From Procambarus clarkii (taxonomy: Eukaryota > Arthropoda > Malacostraca > Decapoda > Cambaridae): a stretch of DNA of 64,000 nucleotides. Every line of letters starts with the position of its first letter. Position 1 is the first letter of the stretch. Where the stretch lies: positions 27,702,910 to 27,766,909 of the forward strand of contig NC_091219.1 in assembly GCF_040958095.1 (NCBI RefSeq), written 5' to 3'. The notes under the pieces are model-generated. The model was not told where the DNA came from. It saw only the letters and a program-made list of their open reading frames with translations, and ran no database searches. A program made the position numbers and the translations under genes. Positions 36,990 through 47,464 of this stretch are shown piece after piece.

Positions 36990-37190
36990 CAACTGTTGGG
37001 AGACGCGTTTTTGTTGAGAATGACAAGGTTTCACAAGTGTTTGTTGCGTTGTGGTGGAGATAGAGGAGCTGCGACTCAACAGAGAGATGTGTGTTAGAGG
37101 GAGACTTGCCACACTGGGGCGGGAGGTTGTGTTTACCGCGTCAGCTGATCCTTAGTGCTGCCCCCAGTGCTATCCGGCAGGGAAAAGGTC
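36990..37190 (-). promoter_or_regulatory. Candidate SUPT3H promoter and 5' UTR
   Basis: GC- and CpG-richer than its surroundings, about 400-600 bp upstream of the SUPT3H start codon, with a GC-box-like cccgcccc on the minus strand. No TATA box or initiator can be fixed, so this is a positional guess. Confidence 0.3.
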
Positions 37191-37344
37191 AGTCTAATAA
37201 GCTCAGTACTATTAGTTTTTATGTATATTAACTACACCTTTCTAAATGTTGAATTATGACTCGCCATGACCCAGAACTTTAGCAAAGTTCCCCTTAGTTT
37301 GGTGAGCGTGGGTATAATGGATTTAGGCTCAGTACTGCATGGAC

Positions 37345-37600
37345 CTGCTGCATGGGTGACAGCTTCTCCCCCGTATCAACCTACTTTCGCCCTGGAGAGG
37401 CCACTCCAGACAACAACCAGAGCGCAACTCCATAGTCTCCTGAGACTGATGGATGCCTACTTAGTAGTAATAGGCATATATCAGTCTCAGGAGACTATGG
37501 AGTGGCGCTCTGGTTGTCGGTCTGGAGTGGCCTCTCCAGGGAGCAAAGTCAGGGTAGGTTGATACGGGGGAGAAGCTGTTACCCATGCAGCAGGCCCTCC
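37345..37600. repeat. Inverted repeat of a dispersed family
   Basis: Two ~115-bp arms (agtctcctgagactgat and atcagtctcaggagact inside; cttctcccccgtatcaacc and ggttgatacgggggagaag outside) around a centre at about 37473. Single copies lie at 50270-50450 and 60565-60720. Confidence 0.85.
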
Positions 37601-37980
37601 CTCCTCACGGCGCCGAAAGTCTCCAATAGAAAGGCAAAGGCCAATAAGATAGCTTCGAGCGCCGTCGCAGGAACTGTCAGTACGAGGTTGAAGGCAACAT
37701 CGAACTGCCCCAGGGGGCCTCCAGTTCCGGAGTTAACATCGAAGTTGGTAAAAGAAGGCGCAGGGACCCCAAACCCGGAGACCGCCGTGGTCGGGGCCGG
37801 AGAAAAACCACCCCATCAAGGGCAAGAACGACCCCAACCTCCTGAAGCAGAGCCTGGGGCCGCACGAGCCCCAGGAGGTGGACGTCCCGGTCCCGCACCT
37901 ACGGGTTCCTGACAGAGATCGTCACAGCCCCCTTGCACCCGAGGCCCGCTTCCTTCAAGACCAAGCAGAAGGAAGAGTAA
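37601..37980 (+). repeat. Dispersed repeat body
   Basis: Continues the family from the right arm. GC-rich, with open reading in more than one frame but no recognised domain. Its start (cgaaagtctccaatagaaag) recurs at 50424 and 60690. Function unknown. Confidence 0.5.
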
Positions 37981-38354
37981 TAGCTACCAACTCACAAAAC
38001 TAGTTATTTAATCGATACACAATCTATCAATTTAAAGAACAATCTATCAAAAACACTGGCAATCAACTCAAAACACTAGTTATCAATGGGGGTAGAAATA
38101 ACCTAAGCTACTCTATCCCTTTGAGATGTATTTCTGTCTTGTCTCAATAAACACACTTGAACTAGTTATCAACTCAACACAGTAAGCATTAAAACATGTA
38201 AACTATTAACTCACCATACTAGTTATTACCGCAATACACACTACCTATTAATTCGACATACTGTAGCAATCTATTAAAATCACTGACAACCAAAAAATAC
38301 TATCAACCAAAATACTAGTAATCAGTTAAACACTAGTTATCTAAATACATTAGT
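37981..38354. repeat. Degenerate edge of the 20-bp minisatellite
   Basis: Scattered aacac-actag and agttatcaa blocks, diverged versions of the next array's unit. Confidence 0.55.
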
Positions 38355-39512
38355 TATTAGTCCAACACACTAGCTATTAGTCCAACACACTAGCTATTAG
38401 CCCAACACACTAGCTATTAGCCCAACACACTAGCTATTAGCCCAACACACTAGCTATTAGCCCAACACACTAGCTATTAGCCCAACACACTAGCAATTAG
38501 CCCAACACACTAGCAATTAGCTCAACACACTAGCTATTAGCTCAACACACTAGCAATTAGCCCAACACACTAGCAATTAGCTCAACACACTAGCTATTAG
38601 CCCAACACACTAGCTATTAGCCCAACACACTAGCTATTAGCCCAACACACTAGCAATTAGCCCAACACACTAGCTATTAGCTCAACACACTAGCAATTAG
38701 CCCAACACACTAGCAATTAGCTCAACACACTAGCTATTAGCTCAACACACTAGCTATTAGCCCAACACACTAGCTATTAGCCCAACACACTAGCTATTAG
38801 CCCAACACACTAGCAATTAGCCCAACACACTAGCAATTAGCTCAACACACTAGCTATTAGCTCAACACACTAGCAATTAGCCCAACACACTAGCAATTAG
38901 CTCAACACACTAGCTATTAGCTCAACACACTAGCTATTAGCCGAACACACTAGCTATTAGCCCAACACACTAGCTATTAGCCCAACACACTAGCTATTAG
39001 CCCAACACTAGCAATTAGCTCAACACACTAGCAATTAGCTCAACACACTAGCTATTAGCCCAACACCCTAGCTATTAGCCCAACACACTAGCTATTAGCC
39101 CAACACACTAGCTATTAGCCCAACACACTAGCAATTAGCTCAACACACTAGCAATTAGCTCAACACACTAGCAATTAGCTCAACACACTAGCAATTAGCT
39201 CAACACACTAGCAATTAGCTCAACACACTAGCAATTAGCCCAACACACTAGCAATTAGCTCAACACACTAGCTATTAGCCCAACACACTAGCAATTAGCT
39301 CAACACACTAGCTATTAGCCCAACACACTAGCTATTAGCCCAACACACTAGCAATTAGCTCAACACACTAGCTATTAGCTCAACACACTAGCAATTAGCT
39401 CAACACACTAGCAATTAGCCCAACACACTAGCTATTAGCTCAACACACTAGCTATTAGCTCAACACACTAGCTATTAGCCCAACACACTAGCTATTAGCC
39501 GAACACACTAGT
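38355..39512. repeat. 20-bp minisatellite, about 58 units
   Basis: Unit caacacactagctattagcc. Two positions vary almost independently (ctatt/caatt and agccc/agctc), and one unit near 39001 is shortened. The order of variants repeats in blocks, giving a higher-order structure. Confidence 0.95.
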
Positions 39513-39594
39513 AATTAATTTCACAGGTCACCATTCGAAGCACAAGCCAAATATGAACATAAGAAAAAATGTAAGATAGCTAATTCCCCAACGA

Positions 39595-40527
39595 TCACTG
39601 GTGAAGCGACCTCATATAATGAAGCCATAATTTAAATTCGTCGGAGACGGGCGTGGCTTGGTCGGTCTTCTCCTTGAAGTACCTGGAGTTGAACTCTTTG
39701 TAGTCGACGGCGTCTGGGATGTCGTCTCCCAGGTAGTGATCCCAGCACTCGTAGAGACGGTTGAGCATCGCTATGTCTGTGCGGGATAGACCCTTGTGCT
39801 GTCCTAACCTCCCAGGAAAGTGTTTCTTAATCTCTATGGTGGGGTGATGTTTGTTATCTATGGCGAAGGCGTTTTTCGAATAGTGCATGATACTGTTGAA
39901 GTCGTAGGGAAGACCCATGGTCAACAGGTAATCGTGCTCCCCGTCTTTTTGAGAAAAGTCCATGTGCGCATGTTTTTGTATGTTGTTCCAGTGAATAGTG
40001 ACGTAATCGTTGCGGTCTGCTCTCACATGCTGGTGGTGGAAGCCGGCGGCGTGGAGCAGTTCGTGAATGACGAAGCCGCGGACGTTGCAGCCGCGCCCCA
40101 AGCTCATCTTCTGGAATTTCTTTTTATTTCTCGTAAAGCCCCTGATGGCGGAGCAGGCCTTCCCTGCAAAGATATGAAGGTAGTGCTCATTCTCCGGCTC
40201 TGTGACATTGCGGAAGCGGAGACAGGTGAAGTTGTTGAGCAGGTCCATCGAACGGTACACCGTCGCTTTATACGACTCACTAAACATAGGGTCGAATCCC
40301 ACTGGCATTACCTTGTTCGGCCATCGCACTTTTAGAAAGGAGACCATTGCTCTTCTTTCCTTGAGTCTGTCAACATCACTGATGTCAGTGAGCATTGTCA
40401 GGTTTTGAGCGTGGCGAGAGCCAACCCCGAGGTCCACCTCGTCCCCATGGGCGTGGGTGGAGCCGCCCCAGGGCCCCGCGCCCCACAAACACGTCCAAGT
40501 TACTAAAAGCAACTTGATAAACTCCAT
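39595..40527 (-). CDS. Astacin-family zinc metalloprotease (copy A)
   Basis: Single-exon, 310 aa, secreted. A signal peptide (about 1-26) is followed by a short pro-region and the domain start RWPNKVMPV at 68. The zinc site is HELLHAAGFHHQHVRADR, with His 155, 159 and 165 and general-base Glu 156. The Met-turn is SIMHY (212-216). Core cysteines are 102, 125, 147 and 261, as in astacin. The Glu that normally follows the third His is Gln, and no FxGD aspartate-switch motif is visible in the pro-region. A ~50-residue tail after the last Cys begins WDHYLGDDIPDAV and is shared with the three neighbours. Expected role: extracellular endopeptidase; substrate unknown. Upstream lies a minisatellite (40763-41715). 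Confidence 0.93.
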   Translation of the reverse strand: MEFIKLLLVTWTCLWGAGPWGGSTHAHGDEVDLGVGSRHAQNLTMLTDISDVDRLKERRAMVSFLKVRWPNKVMPVGFDPMFSESYKATVYRSMDLLNNFTCLRFRNVTEPENEHYLHIFAGKACSAIRGFTRNKKKFQKMSLGRGCNVRGFVIHELLHAAGFHHQHVRADRNDYVTIHWNNIQKHAHMDFSQKDGEHDYLLTMGLPYDFNSIMHYSKNAFAIDNKHHPTIEIKKHFPGRLGQHKGLSRTDIAMLNRLYECWDHYLGDDIPDAVDYKEFNSRYFKEKTDQATPVSDEFKLWLHYMRSLHQ

Positions 40528-40762
40528 CTTGTCACTGTTGAATATTTATTACAAATAATACAAAAATATCTAGAATTTTTATAAAATCCTAAAGCAAATA
40601 AATAATTAGAATGAAAAATTAAAGAGCTAACATTACAGAAAACCGAGATGTAAACACTAGCCTTATTAGGAACAACATCGCTACTCTTGTCAGATAACGT
40701 TGTACCTCTTCATCTAAGTCAAGAAGTTCAGCTTCCCATACAGCTCACATGATCTGAATCGG
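40528..40762 (-). promoter_or_regulatory. Conserved 5' leader of astacin copy A
   Basis: Shares with the leaders of the copies at 50547 and 57609, on the gene strand, a block with gaagaggtacaacgttatct, a gtgtttacatctcggtt-type block and a ttatttgc motif. Sits between the minisatellite and the ATG. Confidence 0.6.
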
Positions 40763-41715
40763 CGCTGACTGGAGGCTCCAACACCTGTGAAGGCGCTGAC
40801 TGGAGGCTCCAACACCTGTGAAGGCGCTGACTGGAGGCTCCAACACCTGTGAGGGCACTGACTGAAGGCTCCAACACCTGTGAGGGCACTGACTGGAGGC
40901 TCCAACACCTGTGAAGGCGCTGACTGGAGGCTCCAACACCTGTGAGGGCACTGACTGAAGACTCCAACACCTATGAGGGCGCTGACTGGAGGCTCCAACA
41001 CCTGCGAGGGCGCTGACTGGAGGCTCCAACACCCGTGAGGGCGCTGACTGGAGGCTCCAACACCTGTGAGGGGCGCTGACTGGAGGCTCCAACACCTGTA
41101 AGGGGCACTGACTGAAGGCTCCAACACCTGTGAGGGGCGCTGACTTGAGGCTCCAACACCTGTGAGGGGCGCTGACTGGAGGCTCCAACACCTGTGAGGG
41201 GCGCTGACTGGAGGCTCCAACACCTGTTAAGGCGCTGACTGGAGGCTCCAACACCTGCGAGGGCGCTGACTGGAGGCTCCAACACCTGAGGGGCGCTGAC
41301 TGGAGGCTTCAACACCTGTGAGGGGCTCTGACTGGAGGCTCCAACACCTGTGAAGGGCGCTGACTGGAGGCTCCAACACCTGTGAGGGGCGCTGACTGGA
41401 GGCTCCAACACCTGTGAGGGGCGCTGACTGGAGGCTCCAACACCTGTGAGTGGCGCTGACTGGAGGCTCCAACACCTGTGAGGGACGTTGACTGGAGACA
41501 CCAACACCTGTGAGGGGGCGCTGACTGGAGGCTCCAACACCTGTGAGGGGGCGCTGACTGGAGGCTCCAACACCTGTGAGGGGCGCTGACTGGAGGCACC
41601 AACACCTGTGAGGGGCGCTGACTGGAGGCTCCAACACCTGTGAGGGGGCGCTGACTGGAGGCACCAACACCTGTGAGGGGCGCTGACTGGAGGCTCCAAC
41701 ACCTGTGAGGACACT
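40763..41715. repeat. ~30-bp minisatellite with E-box in each unit (array A)
   Basis: About 31 units of the type gctgactggaggctccaaca + cctgtgaggg. Typical units contain CACCTG (E-box, CANNTG). Because the unit is about 10 codons without stops, long frames run through it; no signal or domain supports coding. Confidence 0.93.
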
Positions 41716-41999
41716 GATTGCCATTTCCCGTGATGCGAGTCACAACAGTCGACTGACTCCCAAGTAGCAATGTGCTCCCCAAATGTATCACAGCCTGGGA
41801 CTCCAGCTCACCACCACGGAGATGACAGCTGACTGTGCTACAACTACACTATCTTCATCACTGTCACCATCTTAACTACTCACAACCATCAAAAGCGTGA
41901 CCAACTTCACTCTAAGTTACCCTCGACACTATTATCTAAACTACATACCATCATCCTCGTCTCATTTTCGATACATACTGACTACATCACTATATCGTC
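41716..41999. other. Unassigned
   Basis: No recognised feature. Confidence 0.35.
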
Positions 42000-42460
42000 A
42001 CCACCCTCCCTACCCTTCACCACCTTCCCCACCCCTTTACCACCTTCACCACCCCTTTACCACCTTCCCCACCCTTCACCACCCCTTTACCACCTTCCCT
42101 ACCCTTCACCACCTTCACCACCCCTTTACCACCTTCCCCACCCTTCACCACCCCTTTACCACCTTCCCCACCCTTCACCACCCCTTTACCACCTTCCCTA
42201 CCCTTCACCACCTTCCCTATCCTTCACCACCTTCCCTACCCTTCACCACCTTCCCTATCCTTCACCACCTTCCCTACCCTTCACCACCTTCCCTACCCTT
42301 CACAACCTACCCTACCCTTCACCTTCCCTACCCTTCACAACCTACCCTACCCTTCACCTTCCCTACCCTTCACCACCTTCCCTACCCTTCACAACCTACC
42401 CTACCCTTCACCTTCCCTACCCTTCACCACCTTCCCTACCCTTCACCACCCTTTCTAAGA
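42000..42460. repeat. 19-bp pyrimidine minisatellite
   Basis: Unit ttccctacccttcaccacc, about 24 units with a cacaacctac variant. The same unit occurs in the opposite orientation at 48608-48930. Confidence 0.93.
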
Positions 42461-42800
42461 AAGTCCTAATCTAAACCTGTAAGATACTGAAGTTATTCAA
42501 TACTCTCAAACTGGGGGAATGTATTTATGATGCAAGAAGATCCGTCGACGGGCAGCAACGCACTGAAGGGTGGCAGACACAGACGGGGGTACTAAGGAGC
42601 AGCCTTTGTACAGATGTACCATGGTGGAGATGGCTGCAGGGGTGTAGGGGTCTGGTTCTCTTCTGTGTTAAGGCCTGCTGGACACACTTCACCTCGAAAC
42701 CGTACATCATCCCAACACACTATCACCCCTGCACACTAGTGTTGGGGTGATAGTGTGTAGTGCGATAGTGTGTTGGGGTGATAGTGTGTTGGGGTAATGT
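42461..42800. other. Spacer with short inverted tandem
   Basis: 42718-42795 has aacacactatcacccc and several gatagtgtgttggggt copies facing it. Otherwise unassigned. Confidence 0.5.
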
Positions 42801-43083
42801 CAATCACCTCACCCAAAACTTTTGTACCATATCACCTCACCCAAATGCGAGTATAAGAATGGATGTATTTTGCGTGTTTACAGGTTACAGTTGTGTGGGT
42901 AAACTAAAGTCTTTGAAAATGTAATAAGTTATTACGAAACGCGTTCAGGCGTCAGACTAGAAATAAAAATGAATTTTGGAGAATTGATTTTTCAATTACC
43001 ATCGACAGTGAAAAGACACATAAGAAATATTGAGAAAATTCGTGTTAGAATTATTAATCTTACCTTTTCGGTCATATTTAACA

Positions 43084-43182
<99 letters not shown>

Positions 43183-43186
43183 TATA
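42801..43186 (+). mobile_element. PLE 3' end with (TA)n tail
   Basis: Noncoding 3' part of the Penelope-like family (ccaaaacttttgtaccatat, then acgaaacgcgttcaggcg, then cgtgttagaattattaatct). It runs into (CA)n and about 90 bp of (TA)n. Contains the hammerhead-like fold at 42908-42958. Confidence 0.8.
42908..42958 (+). ncRNA. Hammerhead-ribozyme-like fold in PLE 3' end
   Basis: Order of elements: stem I agtct/agact; core ttgaaaa; stem II gtaat/attac; gaaa; stem III cgc/gcg; then tc followed by stem I. This is a type I hammerhead layout, with GAAA and the cleavage-site UC in place. Core differs from CUGAUGA, and one extra U precedes stem II, so activity is uncertain. Confidence 0.5.
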
Positions 43187-43343
43187 TTTTGGTAGCAGTC
43201 TTTCCTGTAGACATATATTATTAAATATGACCGAAAAAGTAAGATTAATAATTCTAACACGAATTTTCTCAATCTTTCGTACATTACGCTTCACTGTTGG
43301 AGGTAAATAAAAAATCACTTCTCCAAAATTCATTTTTATTTCT

Positions 43344-43396
43344 AGTCTGACGCGACACGGGCGCGTTTCGTAAAACTTATTACATTTTCAAAGACT
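43344..43396 (-). ncRNA. Hammerhead-like fold, left palindrome arm
   Basis: Minus strand: agtct, ttgaaaa, stem II gtaa/ttac, gaaa, stem III cgcg/cgcg, tc, agact. Longer stem III than the copy at 42908. Confidence 0.5.
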
Positions 43397-44254
43397 TCAC
43401 AAATACACAACTGATTAGAACTTGCGTTTCTCTGATTTTATATCTACATTTGAGTGAGGTGGGAAGGGTGATGTGGCATTAACACAAGACAGAACAATAG
43501 GGGATATTAATAGGGTATTAAAAGTATCAACACAAGACAGAACAGAAACAATGGGTATTGAATAGAAGTGTTTGTAGAAAGCCTATTGGTCCATATTTCT
43601 TGATGCTTCTATATTGGAGCGGAGTCTTGAGGTGGGTAGAATATAGTTGTGCAATAATTGGCTGTTGATTGCTGGTGTTGACTTCTTGATGTGTAGTGCC
43701 TCGCAAACGTCAAGCCGCCTGCTATCGCTGTATCTATCGATGATTTCTGTGTTGTTTACTAGGATTTCTCTGGCGATGGTTTGGTTATGGGAAGAGATTA
43801 TATGTTCCTTAATGGAGCCCTGTTGCAACAGGGCTCCATTAAGGAACATATAATCTCTTCCCATAACCAAACCATCGCCAGAGAAATCCTAGTAAACAAC
43901 ACAGAAATCATCGATAGATACAGCGATAGCAGGCGGCTTGACGTTTGCGAGGCACTACACATCAAGAAGTCAACACCAGCAATCAACAGCCAATTATTGC
44001 ACAACTATATTCTACCCACCTCAAGACTCCGCTCCAATATAGAAGCATCAAGAAATATGGACCAATAGGCTTTCTACAAACACTTCTATTCAATACCCAT
44101 TGTTTCTGTTCTGTCTTGTGTTGATACTTTTAATACCCTATTAATATCCCCTATTGTTCTGTCTTGTGTTAATGCCACATCACCCTTCCCACCTCACTCA
44201 AATGTAGATATAAAATCAGAGAAACGCAAGTTCTAATCAGTTGTGTATTTGTGA

Positions 44255-44307
44255 AATCTTTGAAAATGTAATAAGTTTTACGAAACGCGCCCGTGTCGCG
44301 TCAGACT
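44255..44307 (+). ncRNA. Hammerhead-like fold, right palindrome arm
   Basis: Mirror copy of 43344-43396. One base of stem I differs (aatct), so the two arms have begun to diverge. Confidence 0.45.
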
Positions 44308-44428
44308 AGAAATAAAAATGAATTTTGGAGAAGTGATTTTTGATTTACCTCCAACAGTGAAGCGTAATGTACGAAAGATTGAGAAAATTCGTGTTAGAAT
44401 TATTAATCTTACTTTTTCGGTCATATTT

Positions 44429-44429
<1 letters not shown>

Positions 44430-44502
<73 letters not shown>
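44430..44502. repeat. (TA)n at PLE 3' end
   Basis: About 36 TA units directly after the PLE end. Confidence 0.95.
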
Positions 44503-44504
<2 letters not shown>

Positions 44505-45094
44505 TGACAAAGTATTTCAGTATGGGCTTCTTGATCACAAACAATAATATAAACTCAGATGGCCTTATAAATGTATAATAACTAATAAAGAGTACCAGAC
44601 GAATTAAACACACTAGGGCTAGGCTCCCTACATGGCGGCTTCCACAGAATTACCACACGGCAGATACATCCTCAAATTACACACACTACAGACTCAATTA
44701 ATCATTCTCAATCAGACACATATCACACTAACGTAATGTTTCATATATTCTGGTATAAGAACTTAAAATGTAAGCAGTCTTAAATGACTAAAATGAAAGA
44801 TTTCCTGAATAATAATGATGATACTTGACGGACCCACAACGTTGCTCTGCGCTCGCCTAGCTCCTCCCTGAGACCGGAAATGTACTTGACTAATACCTGT
44901 CCGCCAAATGCAAGCCCTTCTCTCTCATACACTATACTGTATAATACATTATACCCTACACACACACACTAATACATCATCCATATATATCAGCCACTAT
45001 ATATTTACTCATTATGTAATAATTCCCATTATATGCAAATTCAAACCTATTCATCCTGTGAGTACCAGTACTTCTGATGCAGTATACGTAATAT
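44503..45094. other. Unassigned
   Basis: No recognised feature. Confidence 0.35.
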
Positions 45095-45215
45095 GTACCT
45101 ACAGTCAGGTGCATGTATTACTTACAGTAATGTGTATGTATTACCTACAGTCATGTATGCGTATTACCTACAGACATGTGCGTGTATTACCTACAGTCAT
45201 GTGCGTGTATTAGTA
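45095..45215. repeat. 23-bp tandem repeat
   Basis: About five units of gtcatgtgcgtgtattaccta, diverged at the left end. A more uniform array of the same unit lies at 49647-49830. Confidence 0.9.
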
Positions 45216-45586
45216 AGCAAACTTGGGATACTTGGCTAAGATTTCTGGAAGTATATCATTTTAAATAAAGTATTTATATACATATTTCATGAACAAGATG
45301 AAGAGGGACAACGTGATCTGTCGAGTGGTGATGGGACACAACCAGCGTTCTCGCCACCGTTCCCAACGTCAAGAAACTGTCGTACTAAAGTGCCCTATCC
45401 TAACCTACCAGTGGACCCACCAACAAAAACGGGACATTATGTCGATTGACACCGTTGACCCCGAGACTCGTGTTTACAGCTCACTTTTCTACATTTTAGC
45501 TCTAATATTTATTTGCATTCTGATTATAAGAAAGATATTTATTATATATATTTGTAACATAATTAGTTATTCAATAGTGACCTAAG
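45216..45586 (+). promoter_or_regulatory. 5' leader of the + strand astacin gene
   Basis: Contains gaagagggacaacgtgatct, gagactcgtgtttaca and a ttatttgca motif, in the same order as in the minus-strand astacin leaders, and ends aatagtgacctaag before the ATG. 45216-45390 is duplicated at 49830-50004. Confidence 0.65.
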
Positions 45587-46552
45587 ATGGAGTTGAAGAA
45601 GTTGTTGGTGGTGACTTGGGTGACAGTTTGGGCGTGTTTGTGGGGCGCGGGGCGCGGGGACGCCTCCTACAGGGACCAGGTGGCTCCCCAGGTCACCCAC
45701 GACAGCGGGGACGCCTCCTACATGGACCAGGTGGCTCCCCAAGCCTCCCACGGCCAATACCTATCTCCGCTCAGTGATCGTGATAGGGCTCGAATCCTAA
45801 GATATCGATGGCCGGACAAGATCATACCGTTGGCATTCAGCCATTTTTATGCTGAAAAGTACAAGTCGCTGGTGTACCAGGCGATGGACCTCTTCAACGA
45901 CCTCACTTGTGTCCGCGTCATCAATGCCACCAACATGGAGACGTACCATATTCGGGTCATGTTCAGCGATGATTGTGGTGCCGTCCAGGGCTACTTTGGC
46001 CCGAAGGACGGGTTCCAGGAGGTGCATCTGGGCGCTGGATGCTTCGTTGCTTTGGGCTACCCCGTTCACGAACTCATGCACGCCATGGGCTTCCGCCACC
46101 AGCATGTGAGATTTGACCGCGACGATAATATCCTCGTTCTAAGGGAAAATATTTTTGCAAATGATTATAAAGATAACTTCGCTATAAATAAGCGAAAGGG
46201 CGATTACCTGTGGACGATGGGTTTGCCCTACGACTTCAATAGCGTCATGCAGTACCCGGAGGACGCCTTCGGCTATGATAGGGCACACCTGCCCACCATG
46301 AAGCCCAAGGTGCCCTTCAATGGGTGGTTAGGACAGGTTGAGGGTCCATCCCGCTCAGACATAGCGATGATAAACCGTTACTACGAGTGCTGGGATCACT
46401 ACCTGGGAGACGACATCCTCGACGCCGTCCCGTACGAAGAGTTCCACACCGTACTAACAGGCACCTACAAAGGCAAGGTAGACGAACCGAAACCTTTCTC
46501 AAATAATTTCAAGAATTGGCTTCTGAAGATGAAGTCGTTAGAGAATCGATGA
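45587..46552 (+). CDS. Astacin-family zinc metalloprotease (+ strand copy)
   Basis: Single exon, 321 aa, secreted. After the signal peptide (about 1-23) the pro-region carries a tandem duplication of a 17-residue block (GDASYRDQVAPQ / GDASYMDQVAPQ; about 45656-45757 in DNA). Domain start RYRWPDKIIPL at 72. Zinc site HELMHAMGFRHQHVRFDR (His 161, 165, 171; Glu 162). Met-turn is SVMQY (219-223): Met and Tyr kept, usual His replaced by Gln. Cysteines 108, 130, 152 and 268 match the astacin pattern. The Glu after the third His is Gln. Tail starts WDHYLGDDILDAV. It is the most divergent of the four and the only one on this strand; it lacks the ~30-bp minisatellite upstream. Confidence 0.93.
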   Translation: MELKKLLVVTWVTVWACLWGAGRGDASYRDQVAPQVTHDSGDASYMDQVAPQASHGQYLSPLSDRDRARILRYRWPDKIIPLAFSHFYAEKYKSLVYQAMDLFNDLTCVRVINATNMETYHIRVMFSDDCGAVQGYFGPKDGFQEVHLGAGCFVALGYPVHELMHAMGFRHQHVRFDRDDNILVLRENIFANDYKDNFAINKRKGDYLWTMGLPYDFNSVMQYPEDAFGYDRAHLPTMKPKVPFNGWLGQVEGPSRSDIAMINRYYECWDHYLGDDILDAVPYEEFHTVLTGTYKGKVDEPKPFSNNFKNWLLKMKSLENR

Positions 46553-46689
46553 TCGTGCGAGATGTAGCTGTCTTGTTTTTTTCTTTGTATTGCTGTTTGA
46601 TGTAACAGTGTTTGCTGACTGAAAACTTGCGTTAGCTTAGACTTACAGGCAAAGCTATACGGTCCTTAACTGAGAAATATATATAGTTC

Positions 46690-46820
46690 ACTAGCAAGGG
46701 TATCCGGCGTTGTCCGGGACTGTCTGTCTCCCATCTGTCTCTCTTCCATCTGACCATCATTTTACCCGTCCATCTATCTATCCACATGTCTGTCCACCCA
46801 CAAATCTATCCATCCATCTA
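46690..46820. repeat. ATC-rich simple repeat
   Basis: Degenerate atctatccatc tracts. Confidence 0.7.
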
Positions 46821-47455
46821 TTAGTATATTTTGATAGCAGTCTTTCTTGTAAACATATGTTGTTGAATATGACTGAAAGGGTAAGATTAATAATTCTAAC
46901 ACGAATCCTCTCAATATTTCCTACGTTCTTCTTCTTCACTGTCGAGGGTATTTGATAAAGTAACTCTCCAAAAATCATTCTTTTTATTCCTGGTCTGACG
47001 CCTGCACGCGTTTCGTAATTCCTTATTACATTTTCAAAGACTTAGTTTACACGCAAAATACATTCATACTTATACTCCTTTTGGGTGAGGTGATATGGCA
47101 GAAAAAAGTTTTGGGTGAGGTGACAAACAGAAGACAGAACACGAAACAATGGGTATGAGAACATAAGAATGGAAGTAACTGCAGAAGGCCTATTGGCCCA
47201 TACTTCCTCTTCCTGTTTCCTTATTGGTTCGGGGTCTTGAAGTGGGTAGAATATAGTTGTGCATTAATTGGCTGTTGATTGCTGGTGTTGACTTTTTGAT
47301 GTGTAGTGCCTCGCTGATGTCGAGTTTCCTGCTATCGCTGTATTTATCGATGATTTCTGTGTTGCTTGTTACGATTTCTCTGGTGATGGTCTGGTTGTGA
47401 GAAGAGATTATATGTTCCTTGATGGAGCCCTGTTGTTTGTGCATAGTTAATCATC
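46821..47455 (-). mobile_element. PLE 3' part, GIY-YIG end and tail
   Basis: The minus strand encodes HKQQGSIKEHIISSHNQTI and NTEIIDKYSDSRKLDISEAL, then the 3' noncoding end with a hammerhead-like fold (46993-47042). 5' truncated near the same point as the palindrome arms. Confidence 0.85.
46993..47042 (-). ncRNA. Hammerhead-like fold
   Basis: Minus strand: agtct, ttgaaaa, stem II gtaat/attac, gaaa, stem III cgc/gcg, tc, agac. Same layout as 42908 with a different stem II loop. Confidence 0.5.
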
Positions 47456-47464
47456 TAGAAAGAG

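Larger units (their letters stand above)
43213..44438. mobile_element. Two 5'-truncated PLE copies joined head to head (palindrome)
   Basis: Arms 43213-43825 and 43826-44438 are near-identical reverse complements with no spacer (centre ccctgttg|caacaggg). Each arm holds the end of the GIY-YIG region (GSIKEHIISSHNQTIAREIL, NTEIIDRYSDSRRLDVCEAL) and the PLE 3' noncoding end. Both arms are cut at the same residue. Confidence 0.9.

Noticed and set aside
37502-37912. GC-rich 136-codon frame after the inverted repeat
   Set aside because: Part of a dispersed repeat with copies at 50270 and 60565; composition alone gives the open frame.
38355-39512. CRISPR-like array
   Set aside because: Uniform 20-bp units without unique spacers, in a eukaryotic genome.
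40714-41791. Long minus-strand frames of 160-247 codons with a GASSQRP-type repeat
   Set aside because: The ~30-bp minisatellite has no stop in any minus frame, so all three frames stay open. There is no signal peptide, domain or non-repeat coding flank.
41897-42469. 190-codon PSPPSLPF-type frame
   Set aside because: It is a translation of the 19-bp pyrimidine minisatellite.
43078-43310. IYIYIY frames around TA tracts (also 44278-44613 and 55340-55854)
   Set aside because: Translations of (TA)n with PLE ends attached; no protein evidence.
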